Assembly: GCA_964443325.1 (NCBI GenBank)
Contig: CAYUCL010000004.1
Coordinates: forward strand, 62,001 to 126,000
Direction of reading: 5' to 3'
Length of the DNA: 64,000 nucleotides
DNA from: DAOUVR01 sp034430535
GTDB taxonomy: Bacteria; Chloroflexota; Dehalococcoidia; E44-bin15
Position numbers and translations under genes: made by a program. Below, in pieces: positions 16,620-26,250 of the stretch (position 1 is its first letter; each line of letters starts with the position of its first letter). A model generated the notes under the pieces. It was given only the letters and a program-made list of their open reading frames with translations. It was not told the origin of the DNA and did not search any database.

Positions 16620-17960
16620 CTACTCACCGGCGACATCTTGCTCGATATCAGAAGGCATAGCTATCTCAAGAACCGACCCCGGCAGCGGAGTGCCCAGTCG
16701 CTCTTGCCACAACTCTCGCGGTAATGACACCAAGCCAAAATCTTCAGCCAGGAGTGCCTGCTTAAAATCACCTACATTGACCCTATCTCTCATCAAGCTA
16801 AAAAATATACCAGACTTCTCAATATCGCTAATGCATATCATACCCACCACAATATTATCTCTAAGAACCAGCTTCTGGTAGACACCGCCATCTTCTTTGC
16901 TCATACACTCATAGCCATTATCACCTGGGGGAATGACTATACCTGCTGCAGCGATATCCAATCCGAAGTAGTTTAGCGCGTTCATGCCCGTGCCACCGGG
17001 GTATTCAGCCTTAATACCAGCCATGTTACGGCCTGCAATCCTGCCCCCTATGTATGCATTGGGCCAGATAGGGGTCAGCCGATTTGTGTCATATACAAAA
17101 TCGTATGCCTCAGCAACATCCCCACAGGCATAAACATCAGGATGACTTGTAGCCATGTTACGGTCCACCACTATTCCTCGATTTACCTTGATACTGGTGC
17201 CCTGTACAAGCTCGACACGCGGCAATACCCCTATAGCCACTATCACCATGCCGCAAGGTATCTCCTCTCCGCTATCTAGTGTCACTCCTGTTACCCACTC
17301 ATTACCAGCTACCTCAGCTACAGTGTGACCACAGATAATTCTCACACCAGCCTGTTTGACAGCCTCCTCAGCAATCAAAGAGGCTCGCTCATCAAGGATG
17401 GTGTTCAGGATTCTCTCCTTCATTTCCACGATGATAACCTTCTTACCTCGCTTCGCCAAAGCTTCGGCCACGCTGATACCAATTAACCCACCACCCACTA
17501 CTAACGCTTTGTTAGCATTATTCAGGAACTCGTCAATCGCTTTGGCATCATCAAGTGTAAGGAAATTAAAAACGCCCCTTTTGCCAATCCCCTTTATTTG
17601 CGGTACTATGGGCATTCCTCCACTGGCGATTAGAAGCTTTTCCCACGAAATACGCTCACCGCTATCAAGTTCAACAGTGCGATCGCTAAGCCCCAGGCCT
17701 TTCACTCTTTTACCAAGCAGAGTTGTAATCCTATTCTCGTCGTAGAAGTTAAGTGGACGAAACAGCATCCCTTGAAGGTTACGTTCCTTCGTCAGGTACT
17801 TCGATATCAGAGCGCGGGAGTATGCCGGGTACGTCTCATCGGAGATGATGATAATAGAACCTGTTACATCTACCTCTCGTATCGCCTCGGCAGCCCCTAT
17901 GCCTCCGGCTGAGTTGCCTATTATAAGGTATTTTGAACTCCTCAACCCTTCCTTTGCCAT
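16620..17960 (-). CDS. FAD-dependent NAD(P)H oxidoreductase
   Basis: A 446 aa pyridine nucleotide-disulfide oxidoreductase-fold enzyme. The FAD-binding GNSAGGIGAAEAIRE is at the N-terminus, the NAD(P)-binding GGGLIGISVAEAL near residue 155, and the second FAD contact VYACGDVAEAYD near residue 285. It resembles the nitrite/rubredoxin reductase-type group without a redox-active CxxC pair. Placed between hisH and the glutaminase subunit, it could feed electrons into the split glutamate synthase in place of the classical GltD small subunit; this is inferred. The last residues run to the start of the glutaminase gene. Confidence 0.85.
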   Translation of the reverse strand: MAKEGLRSSKYLIIGNSAGGIGAAEAIREVDVTGSIIIISDETYPAYSRALISKYLTKERNLQGMLFRPLNFYDENRITTLLGKRVKGLGLSDRTVELDSGERISWEKLLIASGGMPIVPQIKGIGKRGVFNFLTLDDAKAIDEFLNNANKALVVGGGLIGISVAEALAKRGKKVIIVEMKERILNTILDERASLIAEEAVKQAGVRIICGHTVAEVAGNEWVTGVTLDSGEEIPCGMVIVAIGVLPRVELVQGTSIKVNRGIVVDRNMATSHPDVYACGDVAEAYDFVYDTNRLTPIWPNAYIGGRIAGRNMAGIKAEYPGGTGMNALNYFGLDIAAAGIVIPPGDNGYECMSKEDGGVYQKLVLRDNIVVGMICISDIEKSGIFFSLMRDRVNVGDFKQALLAEDFGLVSLPRELWQERLGTPLPGSVLEIAMPSDIEQDVAGE

Positions 17961-17973
17961 AATATGTGTCTCT

Positions 17974-18582
17974 CTAGACCCCAGCCATCTTCAAGAAATT
18001 GGCATACATCCTGAGGCCAATCTCACCGCTTCTCTCAGGGTGAAATTGAGTTGCCACCAGGTTATCCCTGATAAGCACGCTGCACAGAGATATGCCATAC
18101 TCCGTGACTCCAGCTACAAAGCCAGCATCGTCGGGGTCGGCATAGTAGCTGTGGACGAAATAGAAGTTCGCTTCGTCTGGAATCCCGTCGAAGATGGGAT
18201 GTTTAGCCATTTGCTTCACCTGGTTCCATCCCATATGTGGTACCTTGAGCCCGGGAGGCAATCTCCTAACCTTCCCCGAAATCACTCCCAGACAATCATG
18301 CCAACCATCTTCCTCACTAACTGAAAGCAGGACCTGCAACCCAATGCAAACGGCGAATAAATAATGGCCCTGGCGTACTATCTGCCTAATCGCGTCGTCC
18401 ATGCCAGATTCCCTCAGGCCATACATAGCATCTGCTGCCGCGCCAACACCGGGGAAGATAACCGCGGTAGCATTGAGCACATCGTCTGGCTCACTGGTCA
18501 CCCTAGGCTGGTATCCCAACTTGACCAAAGCATTTGTAACACTACGTAGATTCCCCGCTCCGTAGTTGATTACAGCAATCAC
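17974..18582 (-). CDS. hisH: Imidazole glycerol phosphate synthase, glutaminase subunit
   Basis: Class I glutamine amidotransferase that supplies ammonia to HisF. 202 aa, family size. It opens IAVINYGAGNLRSV, with the catalytic Cys79 in AVCIGLQ (where most relatives have GICLGMQ) and the His/Glu pair in TQFHPERSGEIG. GTG 18582 overlaps the TGA of the upstream ferredoxin gene (GTGA), which implies translational coupling. Its partner hisF is 2.5 kb downstream, separated by two glutamate synthase-related genes. Confidence 0.94.
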   Translation of the reverse strand: MIAVINYGAGNLRSVTNALVKLGYQPRVTSEPDDVLNATAVIFPGVGAAADAMYGLRESGMDDAIRQIVRQGHYLFAVCIGLQVLLSVSEEDGWHDCLGVISGKVRRLPPGLKVPHMGWNQVKQMAKHPIFDGIPDEANFYFVHSYYADPDDAGFVAGVTEYGISLCSVLIRDNLVATQFHPERSGEIGLRMYANFLKMAGV

Positions 18583-19028
18583 TGGCCTTCACCCTCCACG
18601 CTCAATACCAGCGCCTCGTTGGGACAATTGTCAACACAAACAGGCACTACATGTTCAGGACAAAAATCGCATTTGGCGGCAATACTATTACTAACATCCC
18701 TGATCAGAGCCCCATAGGGACATGCTATTATGCAAGTCCAGCAACCAATACACTTCTCTAGGTCAACGCTAACCACTCCAGTTATGGGGTCTTTTTGCAT
18801 AGCACCGGTGAGACAGGAATAGACACACCAGGGTTCATCGCAATGGCGGCATTGAACTGAGAAAGCAATTTCCTCTTTTCTCTCTATACGAATCCGAGGC
18901 AAAGGGCGAGGAGTCTCTTCCTTAAACGCTTTGATTATATCCTTCGACCGAGAGTGCTCTGTCTGGCAGTAGATCCGACAAAGGCCACATCCCATGCAAG
19001 CTTCCTCTTTGACATAAATCTTTCGCAA
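18579..19028 (-). CDS. Polyferredoxin-like electron carrier, four 4Fe-4S motifs
   Basis: A 149 aa protein of the HycB/CooF-like ferredoxin family. Four Cys groups are visible: CMGCGLCRIYC, CRHCDEPWCVYSC, CIGCWTCIIACP and CDFCPEHVVPVCVDNCP. This is the pattern of electron-transfer subunits of dehydrogenases. It begins with TTG 19028, eight bases after GGAG, and is the first gene of the minus-strand glutamate synthase/his cluster. It probably carries electrons between the FAD oxidoreductase and the ferredoxin-bearing synthase core; that assignment rests on context. Confidence 0.88.
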   Translation of the reverse strand: MRKIYVKEEACMGCGLCRIYCQTEHSRSKDIIKAFKEETPRPLPRIRIERKEEIAFSVQCRHCDEPWCVYSCLTGAMQKDPITGVVSVDLEKCIGCWTCIIACPYGALIRDVSNSIAAKCDFCPEHVVPVCVDNCPNEALVLSVEGEGQ

Positions 19029-19282
19029 TCTCGAATCTCCTAGCGCTTATACTACAAGCGGCAGCCACATTCCACCTGGCCCTAGGCTACCGCGTATCTT
19101 CCTTCTTGTCGAGACCCCTAAAGTGACTTCGCTTTCACCACTACTAGGTTATCATATTGTCACTGTAGTATGCAAACAGATTGAGCATGTTTGCCATTTA
19201 GCGAAATAGCTTGGCGGAAGCATTGACTGCTGCAGTAATGGAGGAATAGGATATAGCAAGACAGCCACAGGGAGGTTAGAAG

Positions 19283-19921
19283 ATGGACGTGCGACAGGAT
19301 ATAAGAAGATGTGGACGCATGTTGCTTGAAAGAAGACTGGTCTGGGGACACAGCGGCAACATTAGTGCCAAGACAGAACCGAACGCCTTTCTAATTACCG
19401 CCTCAGGGGCAGACCTCGGGGCCTTGCACGATGAAGACCTTGTCCTTTGTCAAATCGACAAGGATTCATGGGAGGGTGACAAACACCCGTCCATCGAAAG
19501 AGGATTGCACCAGAGTATATATCAAGCTTGTAAACGTGCAGCAGCGGTAGTTCACTCTCAGCCCTTCTATTCCACCCTGGTCGCTTGCTCTGACATAGCC
19601 GTTCGAACCGACTTATTCCCTGAGGCGATGGCTTATTTAGGTAGGGTGGAACGAGTTCCCTATTACCACGCCGGTAGCCATGAACTAGCTGAGGCGACAG
19701 CAGCCAAAGCCCAGGCTAGTCAAGCACTACTCCTTGAGAATCATGGCGTAGTTTGTTGGGGTTCTTCACTCGATGCAACATTTTTAAGGACCGAGACACT
19801 AGAGTTTCTCTGCCGATTAGTGGTTGTCTCCTGCGCCAATGGCATAAGCTTGAATTACTTGGGCGACGATGTAATGGAGGACTTCGGCCAACACTTACGA
19901 AGAATTAGCGGATTAAGTTAA
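19283..19921 (+). CDS. Class II aldolase/adducin-family protein, variant metal site
   Basis: 212 aa, normal for L-fuculose-phosphate aldolase-like proteins. GGGAGG precedes the ATG. The fold motifs GHSGNISAK, ITASGADLG and LLLENHGVV are present. Metal ligands expected from FucA would be Glu72 and His154, but the HxH motif reads HSQ (residues 91-93), so the second His is replaced by Gln93. That may change the metal or the activity. It is divergent from the ferredoxin/his cluster and followed by stress-protein genes, so the substrate is not indicated. Confidence 0.82.
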   Translation: MDVRQDIRRCGRMLLERRLVWGHSGNISAKTEPNAFLITASGADLGALHDEDLVLCQIDKDSWEGDKHPSIERGLHQSIYQACKRAAAVVHSQPFYSTLVACSDIAVRTDLFPEAMAYLGRVERVPYYHAGSHELAEATAAKAQASQALLLENHGVVCWGSSLDATFLRTETLEFLCRLVVVSCANGISLNYLGDDVMEDFGQHLRRISGLS

Positions 19922-20046
19922 GTTCCGACACCATGGACGCTTTTGATAGTGTCTTTGTGTCTACACCTAAAGAATGCCGCTTAGAGGAAGTTAAAAGCGC
20001 CTGATATCTGCCTCCGGAACCCAGAGAGCTTATGGAAGATATTGGC

Positions 20047-20073
20047 TTAGCACCTTCCATGTTGTATTATAAA
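20047..20073 (+). promoter_or_regulatory. Promoter-like element before first universal stress gene
   Basis: TTAGCA (20047-20052), 15-base spacer, TATAAA (20068-20073). The layout and much of the surrounding sequence match the element in front of the second stress gene at 21316-21342, so the pair seems to have been duplicated with the genes. Confidence 0.4.
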
Positions 20074-20108
20074 CTCAGAATCTGCACTTTATTGACAGGA
20101 GGATGAAT

Positions 20109-21032
20109 ATGTACAGAAGGATGCTTGTTCCATTGGACGGCTCAGAACTTGCCGAAGTAGTTTTTAATTATGCAAAAGAACTTGCTGCAAGACTCGATCT
20201 AGATCTAACTTTCCTCCATGTTTGCAGTCCAGATGAACGCGAATTGCTTCCTATGCATCAAGCCTACGTTGAGCGGGTCGCTGAGACCGTAAGGCGTCAG
20301 TCACAAGATGTACAAAAAAAGGCAGGCGTTGAACCAGGGGGTAAGGCAGTGGCAGCTCACGGCGAACTAGCTGTGGGTTACTCTGCTGAGGAAATAGTCC
20401 GTTACGCCGACGAGAACAACATCGATCTAATCCTTATGGCAACCCATGGTCGCTCTGGTATCGGCAGATGGGCCATGGGCAGTGTGGCTGATAAGGTCCT
20501 TCGTGCATCAAAGAAACCGGTTTGGCTGGTTAGAGCAGGGATTCCTGAAGAGATTGTTTATGATAAATGGCCAAAGAAAACGATACTGGTACCACTGGAT
20601 GGCTCAGAGCTGGCCGAATCGGTGCTCCCCCATGTCGAAGCATTGGCAAAACAGCGTGATGCTGAGTTAGTGGATGTCGTTCTACTCAGAGTTTGCGAAT
20701 ACCCTATCGTCCCACTAGACTACGCTGAAGGCATACCGGTTGGATGGGATAAGCAACTGGAACAAGCAACAGCTAGATGCAAGCAAGTGGCTGCGCAGTA
20801 TCTGGCTGGAGTGGAGAAGCGGCTTAAGGATATCGGCCTCTCGGTTAAGTCAGAGGTACTGGAGGGCAAACCCGCTGACGAAATCGCTGATTATGCCAAA
20901 AGAAACCCTTTCAATCTCATTGTCATGGCAACCCACGGGCGCTCTGGAATCAGCCGATGGGCCTACGGCAGTGTCGCTGAGAAGCTTGTGGCAGGAGTTA
21001 CCTGTCCTCTCTTTCTGGTGAGACAACGCTAA
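20109..21032 (+). CDS. Universal stress protein, two UspA domains (copy 1)
   Basis: A tandem UspA protein of about 307 aa. Each half starts with a beta-strand and VPLDGSELAE (residues about 5 and 157) and ends with the ATP-binding signature ATHGRSGIGRWAMGS (first half) and ATHGRSGISRWAYGS (second half), followed by the conserved Ser/Val-rich loop. ATP binding is therefore likely in both. AGGAGG lies six bases before ATG 20109; an ATG directly abutting the SD at 20103 is less likely. A close paralogue follows at 21379. Role: stress tolerance, unspecified. Confidence 0.93.
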   Translation: MYRRMLVPLDGSELAEVVFNYAKELAARLDLDLTFLHVCSPDERELLPMHQAYVERVAETVRRQSQDVQKKAGVEPGGKAVAAHGELAVGYSAEEIVRYADENNIDLILMATHGRSGIGRWAMGSVADKVLRASKKPVWLVRAGIPEEIVYDKWPKKTILVPLDGSELAESVLPHVEALAKQRDAELVDVVLLRVCEYPIVPLDYAEGIPVGWDKQLEQATARCKQVAAQYLAGVEKRLKDIGLSVKSEVLEGKPADEIADYAKRNPFNLIVMATHGRSGISRWAYGSVAEKLVAGVTCPLFLVRQR

Positions 21033-21315
21033 TCCGATTCAGGCCAGACCAAAGATTAGCGCCTTAGAGCTAAGACGGTTCGCCTCATGCTATTCTTAGC
21101 ATAGTGTGGAGAGTACCTTGAGATAATCTGGGAGGTAACTAAGAAAGTCAAAGCTATCGGAGATGAGAATGCCGGCTCAATACGCCCTTCTTGTGCCTCT
21201 CTATCCCTGTAATCGTTATAGTCGCTCTGAGTCATGAAGTTGCATGTAGGTATAGCAATAGAATTGGGCGCCAGAGGTACACTTCAGGCCCTGACGGCTT
21301 GCGCAAGTGATTGGC
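21033..21315. other. Spacer between the two stress-protein genes
   Basis: About 280 bases up to the next promoter, with no supported frame. No clear terminator; the second gene seems to have its own promoter. Confidence 0.5.
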
Positions 21316-21342
21316 TTGACACCTCCAGTAGTGTATTATAAT
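21316..21342 (+). promoter_or_regulatory. Strong promoter-like element before second universal stress gene
   Basis: TTGACA (21316-21321) and TATAAT (21337-21342), both full consensus, but with a short 15-base spacer. It lies 36 bases before the gene's start codon. Confidence 0.6.
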
Positions 21343-21378
21343 TTACAAAGCCAACACTTCATTGATAGGAGGATGGAC

Positions 21379-22320
21379 ATGTATAAAAGGATGCTCGTTC
21401 CTTTAGATGGCTCGGAGCTGGCTGAAGTGGTCTTTACATATGCAAAAGAACTTGCTGCAAGACTCGGCCTAGATGTAACTCTTCTTCATGTTTATAGCCC
21501 AACGGAGCAAGAATTGGCTCCTATGCACCGATCATATATCGAACGGGCAGCTGAGATTGTAAGGCTTCACTCAGAAGAGGTCCAGAAAAAGTCAGGTATT
21601 CAACCAGGGAGCAAAGAAGTAGAAACAAGAGGTGAGTTGGCTGTGGGCTATCCAGCTGAGCAAATACTTAGCTACGCTGATGAGAACGACATAGACCTGA
21701 TCCTTATGGCAACCCACGGCCGTTCTGGAATCAGACGTTGGACCATCGGGAGCGTTGCCGATAAAGTCCTTCGTGCGTCAAAGGTCCCCGTTTGGCTGGT
21801 CAGAGCGGGGATTCCTGAAGAGGTTGTTTATGACAAATGGCCAAGGAAAACAATACTGGTGCCGCTCGATGGCTCAGAGCTCGCCGAATCCGTCCTTCCC
21901 CACGTCGAAGCTGTGGCGAAACAGCGAGGTGCTGAGCTAGTGGATGTTATCCTGCTCAGGGTTTGCGAACCCCCAATCATTTCCTCCGATTACCCTGAGA
22001 CAATCATGCGTTTGAGCTGGGAGGAGCATGTAGAGCAGCAAATGGCTTGGTGTAAGGGTGCGAGTGAGAAATACCTTGCCGGAGTGGAGAAGCGGCTTAA
22101 GGATGTCGGCCTAAAGGTGCGTTCAGAGGTGCTGGTGGGGAAACCACCAATTGGCAACCCCGCTGATGAGATCATCGACTATGCCAATAGAAACCCTTTC
22201 AATCTCATTGTCATGGCAACCCATGGGCGCTCTGGTATTAGCAGATGGGCCTATGGCAGTGTCGCCGCGAAAGTCCTGCTAGGCGTATCCAGCCCGCTCT
22301 TTCTGGTGAGGCCACAATAA
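21379..22320 (+). CDS. Universal stress protein, two UspA domains (copy 2)
   Basis: Paralogue of the preceding gene, about 313 aa, with the same start context (AGGAGG then ATG 21379 six bases on, MYKRMLVPLDGSELAE). Both ATP-binding signatures are kept (ATHGRSGIRRWTIGS and ATHGRSGISRWAYGS). Compared with copy 1 it has a small insertion (PIGNP) before the last domain's ADEI motif. The high identity along the whole length, including the upstream region, indicates a tandem duplication. Confidence 0.93.
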   Translation: MYKRMLVPLDGSELAEVVFTYAKELAARLGLDVTLLHVYSPTEQELAPMHRSYIERAAEIVRLHSEEVQKKSGIQPGSKEVETRGELAVGYPAEQILSYADENDIDLILMATHGRSGIRRWTIGSVADKVLRASKVPVWLVRAGIPEEVVYDKWPRKTILVPLDGSELAESVLPHVEAVAKQRGAELVDVILLRVCEPPIISSDYPETIMRLSWEEHVEQQMAWCKGASEKYLAGVEKRLKDVGLKVRSEVLVGKPPIGNPADEIIDYANRNPFNLIVMATHGRSGISRWAYGSVAAKVLLGVSSPLFLVRPQ

Positions 22321-22394
22321 TCCCCGCGGTGGTCATTACAAGCCAACGTGTGTGCCATGCCACATTTGTCACAGTACGGAGGGAGTGAAGTTAC

Positions 22395-25111
22395 ATGGCA
22401 GCAAGTCACACTAGCGAAAACATAGATAAATATGAAACAGCAGTCATACTGAGAGACGGCACAACTTTGAGGCTGCGCCCTATTCGGGAAACGGATTGCG
22501 TTAGGCTTCTAGATCTCTTCTACCGACTCAGTCAGCAGACTATTTACCTCAGATTTCACCATGCTATGACTCACTTATCACAGGAGGAAGCCAAATACTA
22601 CTGCACAGTTGATTATGAGGACAGCTTCGCTTTGGTGGGAACTCTGGGAGAGGCCGAAGAAGAGAAAATCATTGCTGTTGGTCGCTACTATCGGCTTCCC
22701 AAGAGAGATGCGGCCGAAGTGGGCTTCGTGGTTGAGGATGCATATCAGGGTAAGGGCATCGGAACACAACTGTNNNNNNNNNNCTGGCTGTAATAGCAAT
22801 GAAAAAGGGCATTCGCTGTTTCGAGGCTGAGGTACTTGCCGAAAATCCAAACATGATGAGAGTATTTCTCGATAGCGGTTTTCAGATCGACCGGCAACTC
22901 GAATATGGCGTATATCGTGTGGTATTCAACATTTCTCCAAGCCCGATAGCTGAAGAGAAGTCTGCCGAACGAGAGAGAATTGCCACCATAGCCTCACTAA
23001 GGGCTTTTCTGAATCCTAGCTCCATAGCAGTGATAGGAGCCTCACATCAAGAGGGTTCTATCGGCAACATTATATTCCGCAATATATTGCACCAGGGGTT
23101 TAAGGGTGCCGTGTACCCAGTAAACCCCAATGCTAATACAGTAGCCTCGGTGAAGGCATACCCGTCCGTTCTCGATATTCCTGACGAGGTGGATCTGGCG
23201 GTGATCGTTGTTCCAGCGGAAATTGTCCAAAAGGTTGTGGAACAATGTGGGCGTAAAGGTGTGCACGGTGTCGTTGTCATATCAGCAGGTTTCGGGGAAG
23301 GCGGGATCGATGGAATGTCAGCTCAGAAAAAGCTGCTTGACACCGCTCGTAGCTATGGCATGCGCTTGGTAGGCCCTAATTGTTTCGGAATTATAAACAC
23401 AAACCCCCAGGTCAATATGAACGCTACATTTTCGCCGGTCTACCCCCCCCGTGGCAATATTGCGCTGTCCGCGCAGAGTGGGGCTCTTGGCCTTGTCATT
23501 CTGGAATATGCTCGGAGCCTTAAGATCGGTCTCTCTACTTTCGTCAGTATAGGCAACAGAGCCGACGTATCCAGCAACGATCTGCTACAGTACTGGCAAC
23601 AAGACTCGGCTACCGATGTCATTCTCCTTTACCTTGAATCCTTCGGAAATCCGAGGAAGTTCGCTCACATAGCCCGATGGGTAACTGCTACTAAGCCAGT
23701 GGTAGCCCTGAAAAGTGGTCGCACCCCCGCTGGTTCCAGGGCTGCTGCCTCCCATACCGGAGCCCTAGCCACTGCTGATGTAGCCTCGGAGGCCCTGTTT
23801 AAACAAGCAGGGATAATCCGAGTAGATACACTTGAGGAGCTTTTTGACGTGGCCAACCTTCTTTCTCACCACTCCATACCATCAGGGAGAAGGGTGGCTA
23901 TTCTGACTAACGGCGGTGGACTTGGAATCCTGGCCGCTGATGCCTGTGCCTCCAGAGACCTTGAACTACCGACTCTTCAGGATAAAACCCTTTCCAAGAT
24001 GAAGACCTTCCTACCACGCCAAGCCAGTCTCGCCAATCCTATCGACATGACAGCAGGTGCTGGTGTGGAGGAGTATCGTGAGACACTGAAGCTTCTGGCA
24101 CAAGATGGCAACGTTGATGTCGTAATAATCATATTCATACCCCCTATAGTTGCGCAGCCAGAAGCGGTAGCCAGAACCATCCAAGAGGTAGCACCGCAGT
24201 TTCGCCGGAAGGGCAAGACGTTAGTCACTTCATTTGTTGGTTTGCAAGGCCCCTGCGTGGAGATAAGTTCAAAGGAAGGTGGTTTCGTTCCCTGTTTTGC
24301 CTTCCCCGAAGCTGCCGTTTCTGCGGTTGCTAGGGCCTGTGACTATAGCGAGTGGCTGAAGAGACCAAAGGGAACAATCCCAGAGCTGGGTAATATTGGT
24401 AAGAAGAAGGCTGAACAGATAATAGGGTCAGCTTTGCAGCGTCGTACGACCCAACCATCGTGGCTGGATGCCTCTTCCGTCATCGGGCTTCTCGACTCAT
24501 ATGGAATTCGCGCAGTAGAGACAGAGTTAGCCGCTACTCCCGAAGATGCGGGAAAGGCAGCTAAGAAAATCGGCTTCCCCGTTGCTGTTAAACTCCTCTC
24601 CGCCGAAATAGCCCACAAGACGGAGGTTGGTGGTGTAATCCTCGATCTGCACACGACTAAACAAGTAGAGCGGGCCTTTATCCAGATAAGGAAACGTCTA
24701 GCCACTGTGGCAAAAGAAGATGAGATGCTTGGCGTGCTTGTTCAGAAGATGATACCTAGAGGAATAGAGGTAATCATTGGCGTAACCCAAGACCCATCTT
24801 TTGGTCCTCTGATCATGTTCGGCATGGGCGGGATTTATGCCGAATTATTCAATGATATTACCTTTCGCATTCACCCATTGACCGATATTGATGTCCACGA
24901 GATGGTGCGCTCGATTAAGGCTCATCAGCTTCTTGAAGGCTGGCGAGGAGCTAAGCCCTCTGATATAAAGGCTCTTGAGGAACTCTTGCTTAGAATCTCA
25001 GCTATGGTGGAAGACATACCCCAAATAGCGGAACTAGACCTTAATCCGGTGAAAGTCCAAGAGCGAAATAAAGGATATATAGTAGTTGATGCTCGTGTAA
25101 TGCTCTCCTAA
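22395..25111 (+). CDS. GNAT acetyltransferase fused to ADP-forming acyl-CoA synthetase (gap inside)
   Basis: One gene of about 905 codons, split in the assembly by ten Ns at 22774-22783. The N-terminal ~155 residues are a GNAT domain (acetyl-CoA loop YQGKGIGTQL, interrupted by the gap, then LAVIAMKKGI). The rest is an acetate-CoA ligase (ADP-forming): CoA-binding domain (SIAVIGASHQEGSIGN), ligase-like domain, and ATP-grasp domain. The phospho-His of the ligase is kept (ASHTGA, codon 23753) as is the ATP-grasp His (IAHKTEVGGV, codon 24614). Loss of the first His is known in Pat-type protein acetyltransferases, so this copy may still make acyl-CoA and ATP. GNAT-first order resembles the reversed Pat proteins described in Streptomyces. 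AGGGAG lies 10-15 bases before the ATG. Confidence 0.9.
22774..22783. other. Assembly gap (10 N)
   Basis: Ten Ns within the acetyl-CoA loop of the GNAT domain. The reading frames on the two sides differ with a 10-base gap but would agree with 8 (or 11) missing bases. The family pattern GTxLLxxL favours about 8. The N run is therefore a placeholder, not a measured length. Confidence 0.9.
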
Positions 25112-25304
25112 CTTCCCTGCCATTGGTGCTTTTCGTTTCCACCCAGAAATATCTCTGTTACATCTGCTCTGATAAGCCGAATCTGATTACATATTAGCGT
25201 GGAATAGATCGCCAACATTGTAAGCCCAAAAAGCAAATCGCACATACACGAACATTACACGGTTATCCACGTTATTCATAGGTAGAATGACCCAAGCCCT
25301 CCCA

Positions 25305-25334
25305 TTGACACGATATCATACGATGTAGTATAGA
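25305..25334 (+). promoter_or_regulatory. Putative promoter for the nitroreductase gene
   Basis: TTGACA (25305-25310), 18-base spacer, TATAGA (25329-25334). It lies about 40 bases before the TTG start of the first nitroreductase. The upstream stretch from 25112 holds no gene. Confidence 0.5.
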
Positions 25335-25373
25335 ATCATTAGACCAAGCCTGGATTAAGAAAGGGGTAAGTAT

Positions 25374-26042
25374 TTGGACATAGCAGAAGCCATACGGACA
25401 CGGAAGAGTATAAGAGGATTCAAGCCTGATCCTGTTCCCAAGGAAGTGCTAAAAAATATCCTGGAGATAGCCATAAGAGCGCCCTCGGGAGTGAACGCGC
25501 AGCCGTGGGAGATCGCTGTTGTCGCCGGGGAGATCTTGGAAAATATCAAGCGGGGCAACGTTGAGATGGCAGCGTCTGGAGCAATGCCGAATCGTGACAG
25601 GCCAGGCCAGGTTCGAGAGGGTGTCTACAAGCAGCGCCAAGTGGACCTGGCCATCCAGCTTTTTCAGCTTATGGGCATAGCCAGGGAAGATAAGGTTAAA
25701 AGAGCAGAATGGATGCAAAAGGGATTTCGTTTCTTCGATGCACCAACTGCCATCATCCTATACGTAGACAAGTCACTGGGCGAATCAGGCCCACTAATGG
25801 ATATCGGCAGCCTCGCCCAGACCATCTGTCTTGCCGCACTACACTACGGCTTGGGCACCTGTATCGAGGGACAAGGGGTAATGTATCCTGATGTAGTAAG
25901 AAAGTACACCGGTATACCCGAGTCCAAGCTTATTATTATCTGCATCGCCATCGGTTATCCAGACTGGGAATTCCCAGCAAATAAATTAGAGAGCAAGCGC
26001 GAGCCTGTAGACAGCATCACCACCTGGTGCGGCTTTGACTAG
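25374..26042 (+). CDS. Nitroreductase-family flavoprotein (copy 1)
   Basis: An FMN-dependent oxidoreductase of the nitroreductase superfamily, 222 aa. FMN-binding marks: AIRTRKSIRGFKPDPV at the N-terminus, APSGVNAQPWEIAVV, and GLGTCIEGQG toward the C-terminus. The TTG start has AAGGGG about 8 bases upstream. A second family member follows 200 bases downstream with a similar N-terminus. Substrate unknown. Confidence 0.9.
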   Translation: MDIAEAIRTRKSIRGFKPDPVPKEVLKNILEIAIRAPSGVNAQPWEIAVVAGEILENIKRGNVEMAASGAMPNRDRPGQVREGVYKQRQVDLAIQLFQLMGIAREDKVKRAEWMQKGFRFFDAPTAIILYVDKSLGESGPLMDIGSLAQTICLAALHYGLGTCIEGQGVMYPDVVRKYTGIPESKLIIICIAIGYPDWEFPANKLESKREPVDSITTWCGFD

Positions 26043-26250
26043 GCGTCTTGGCAATCCACCAAGGAAGCAGTAAATCCATACCTCACGATGCGGCACCGGT
26101 CGCCATCTCGTCCCAGGACTTGCAGCACGGGCGTAAGTCAGAGTAAAGTTGGTGTAGAGAGAAGTACAAACCTACAATTGGCTTCATCCTCATGATATTG
26201 CAGTGAATTATCCATGTTGACACGTTATGAAGTAAAGGGGGGTATATAGC

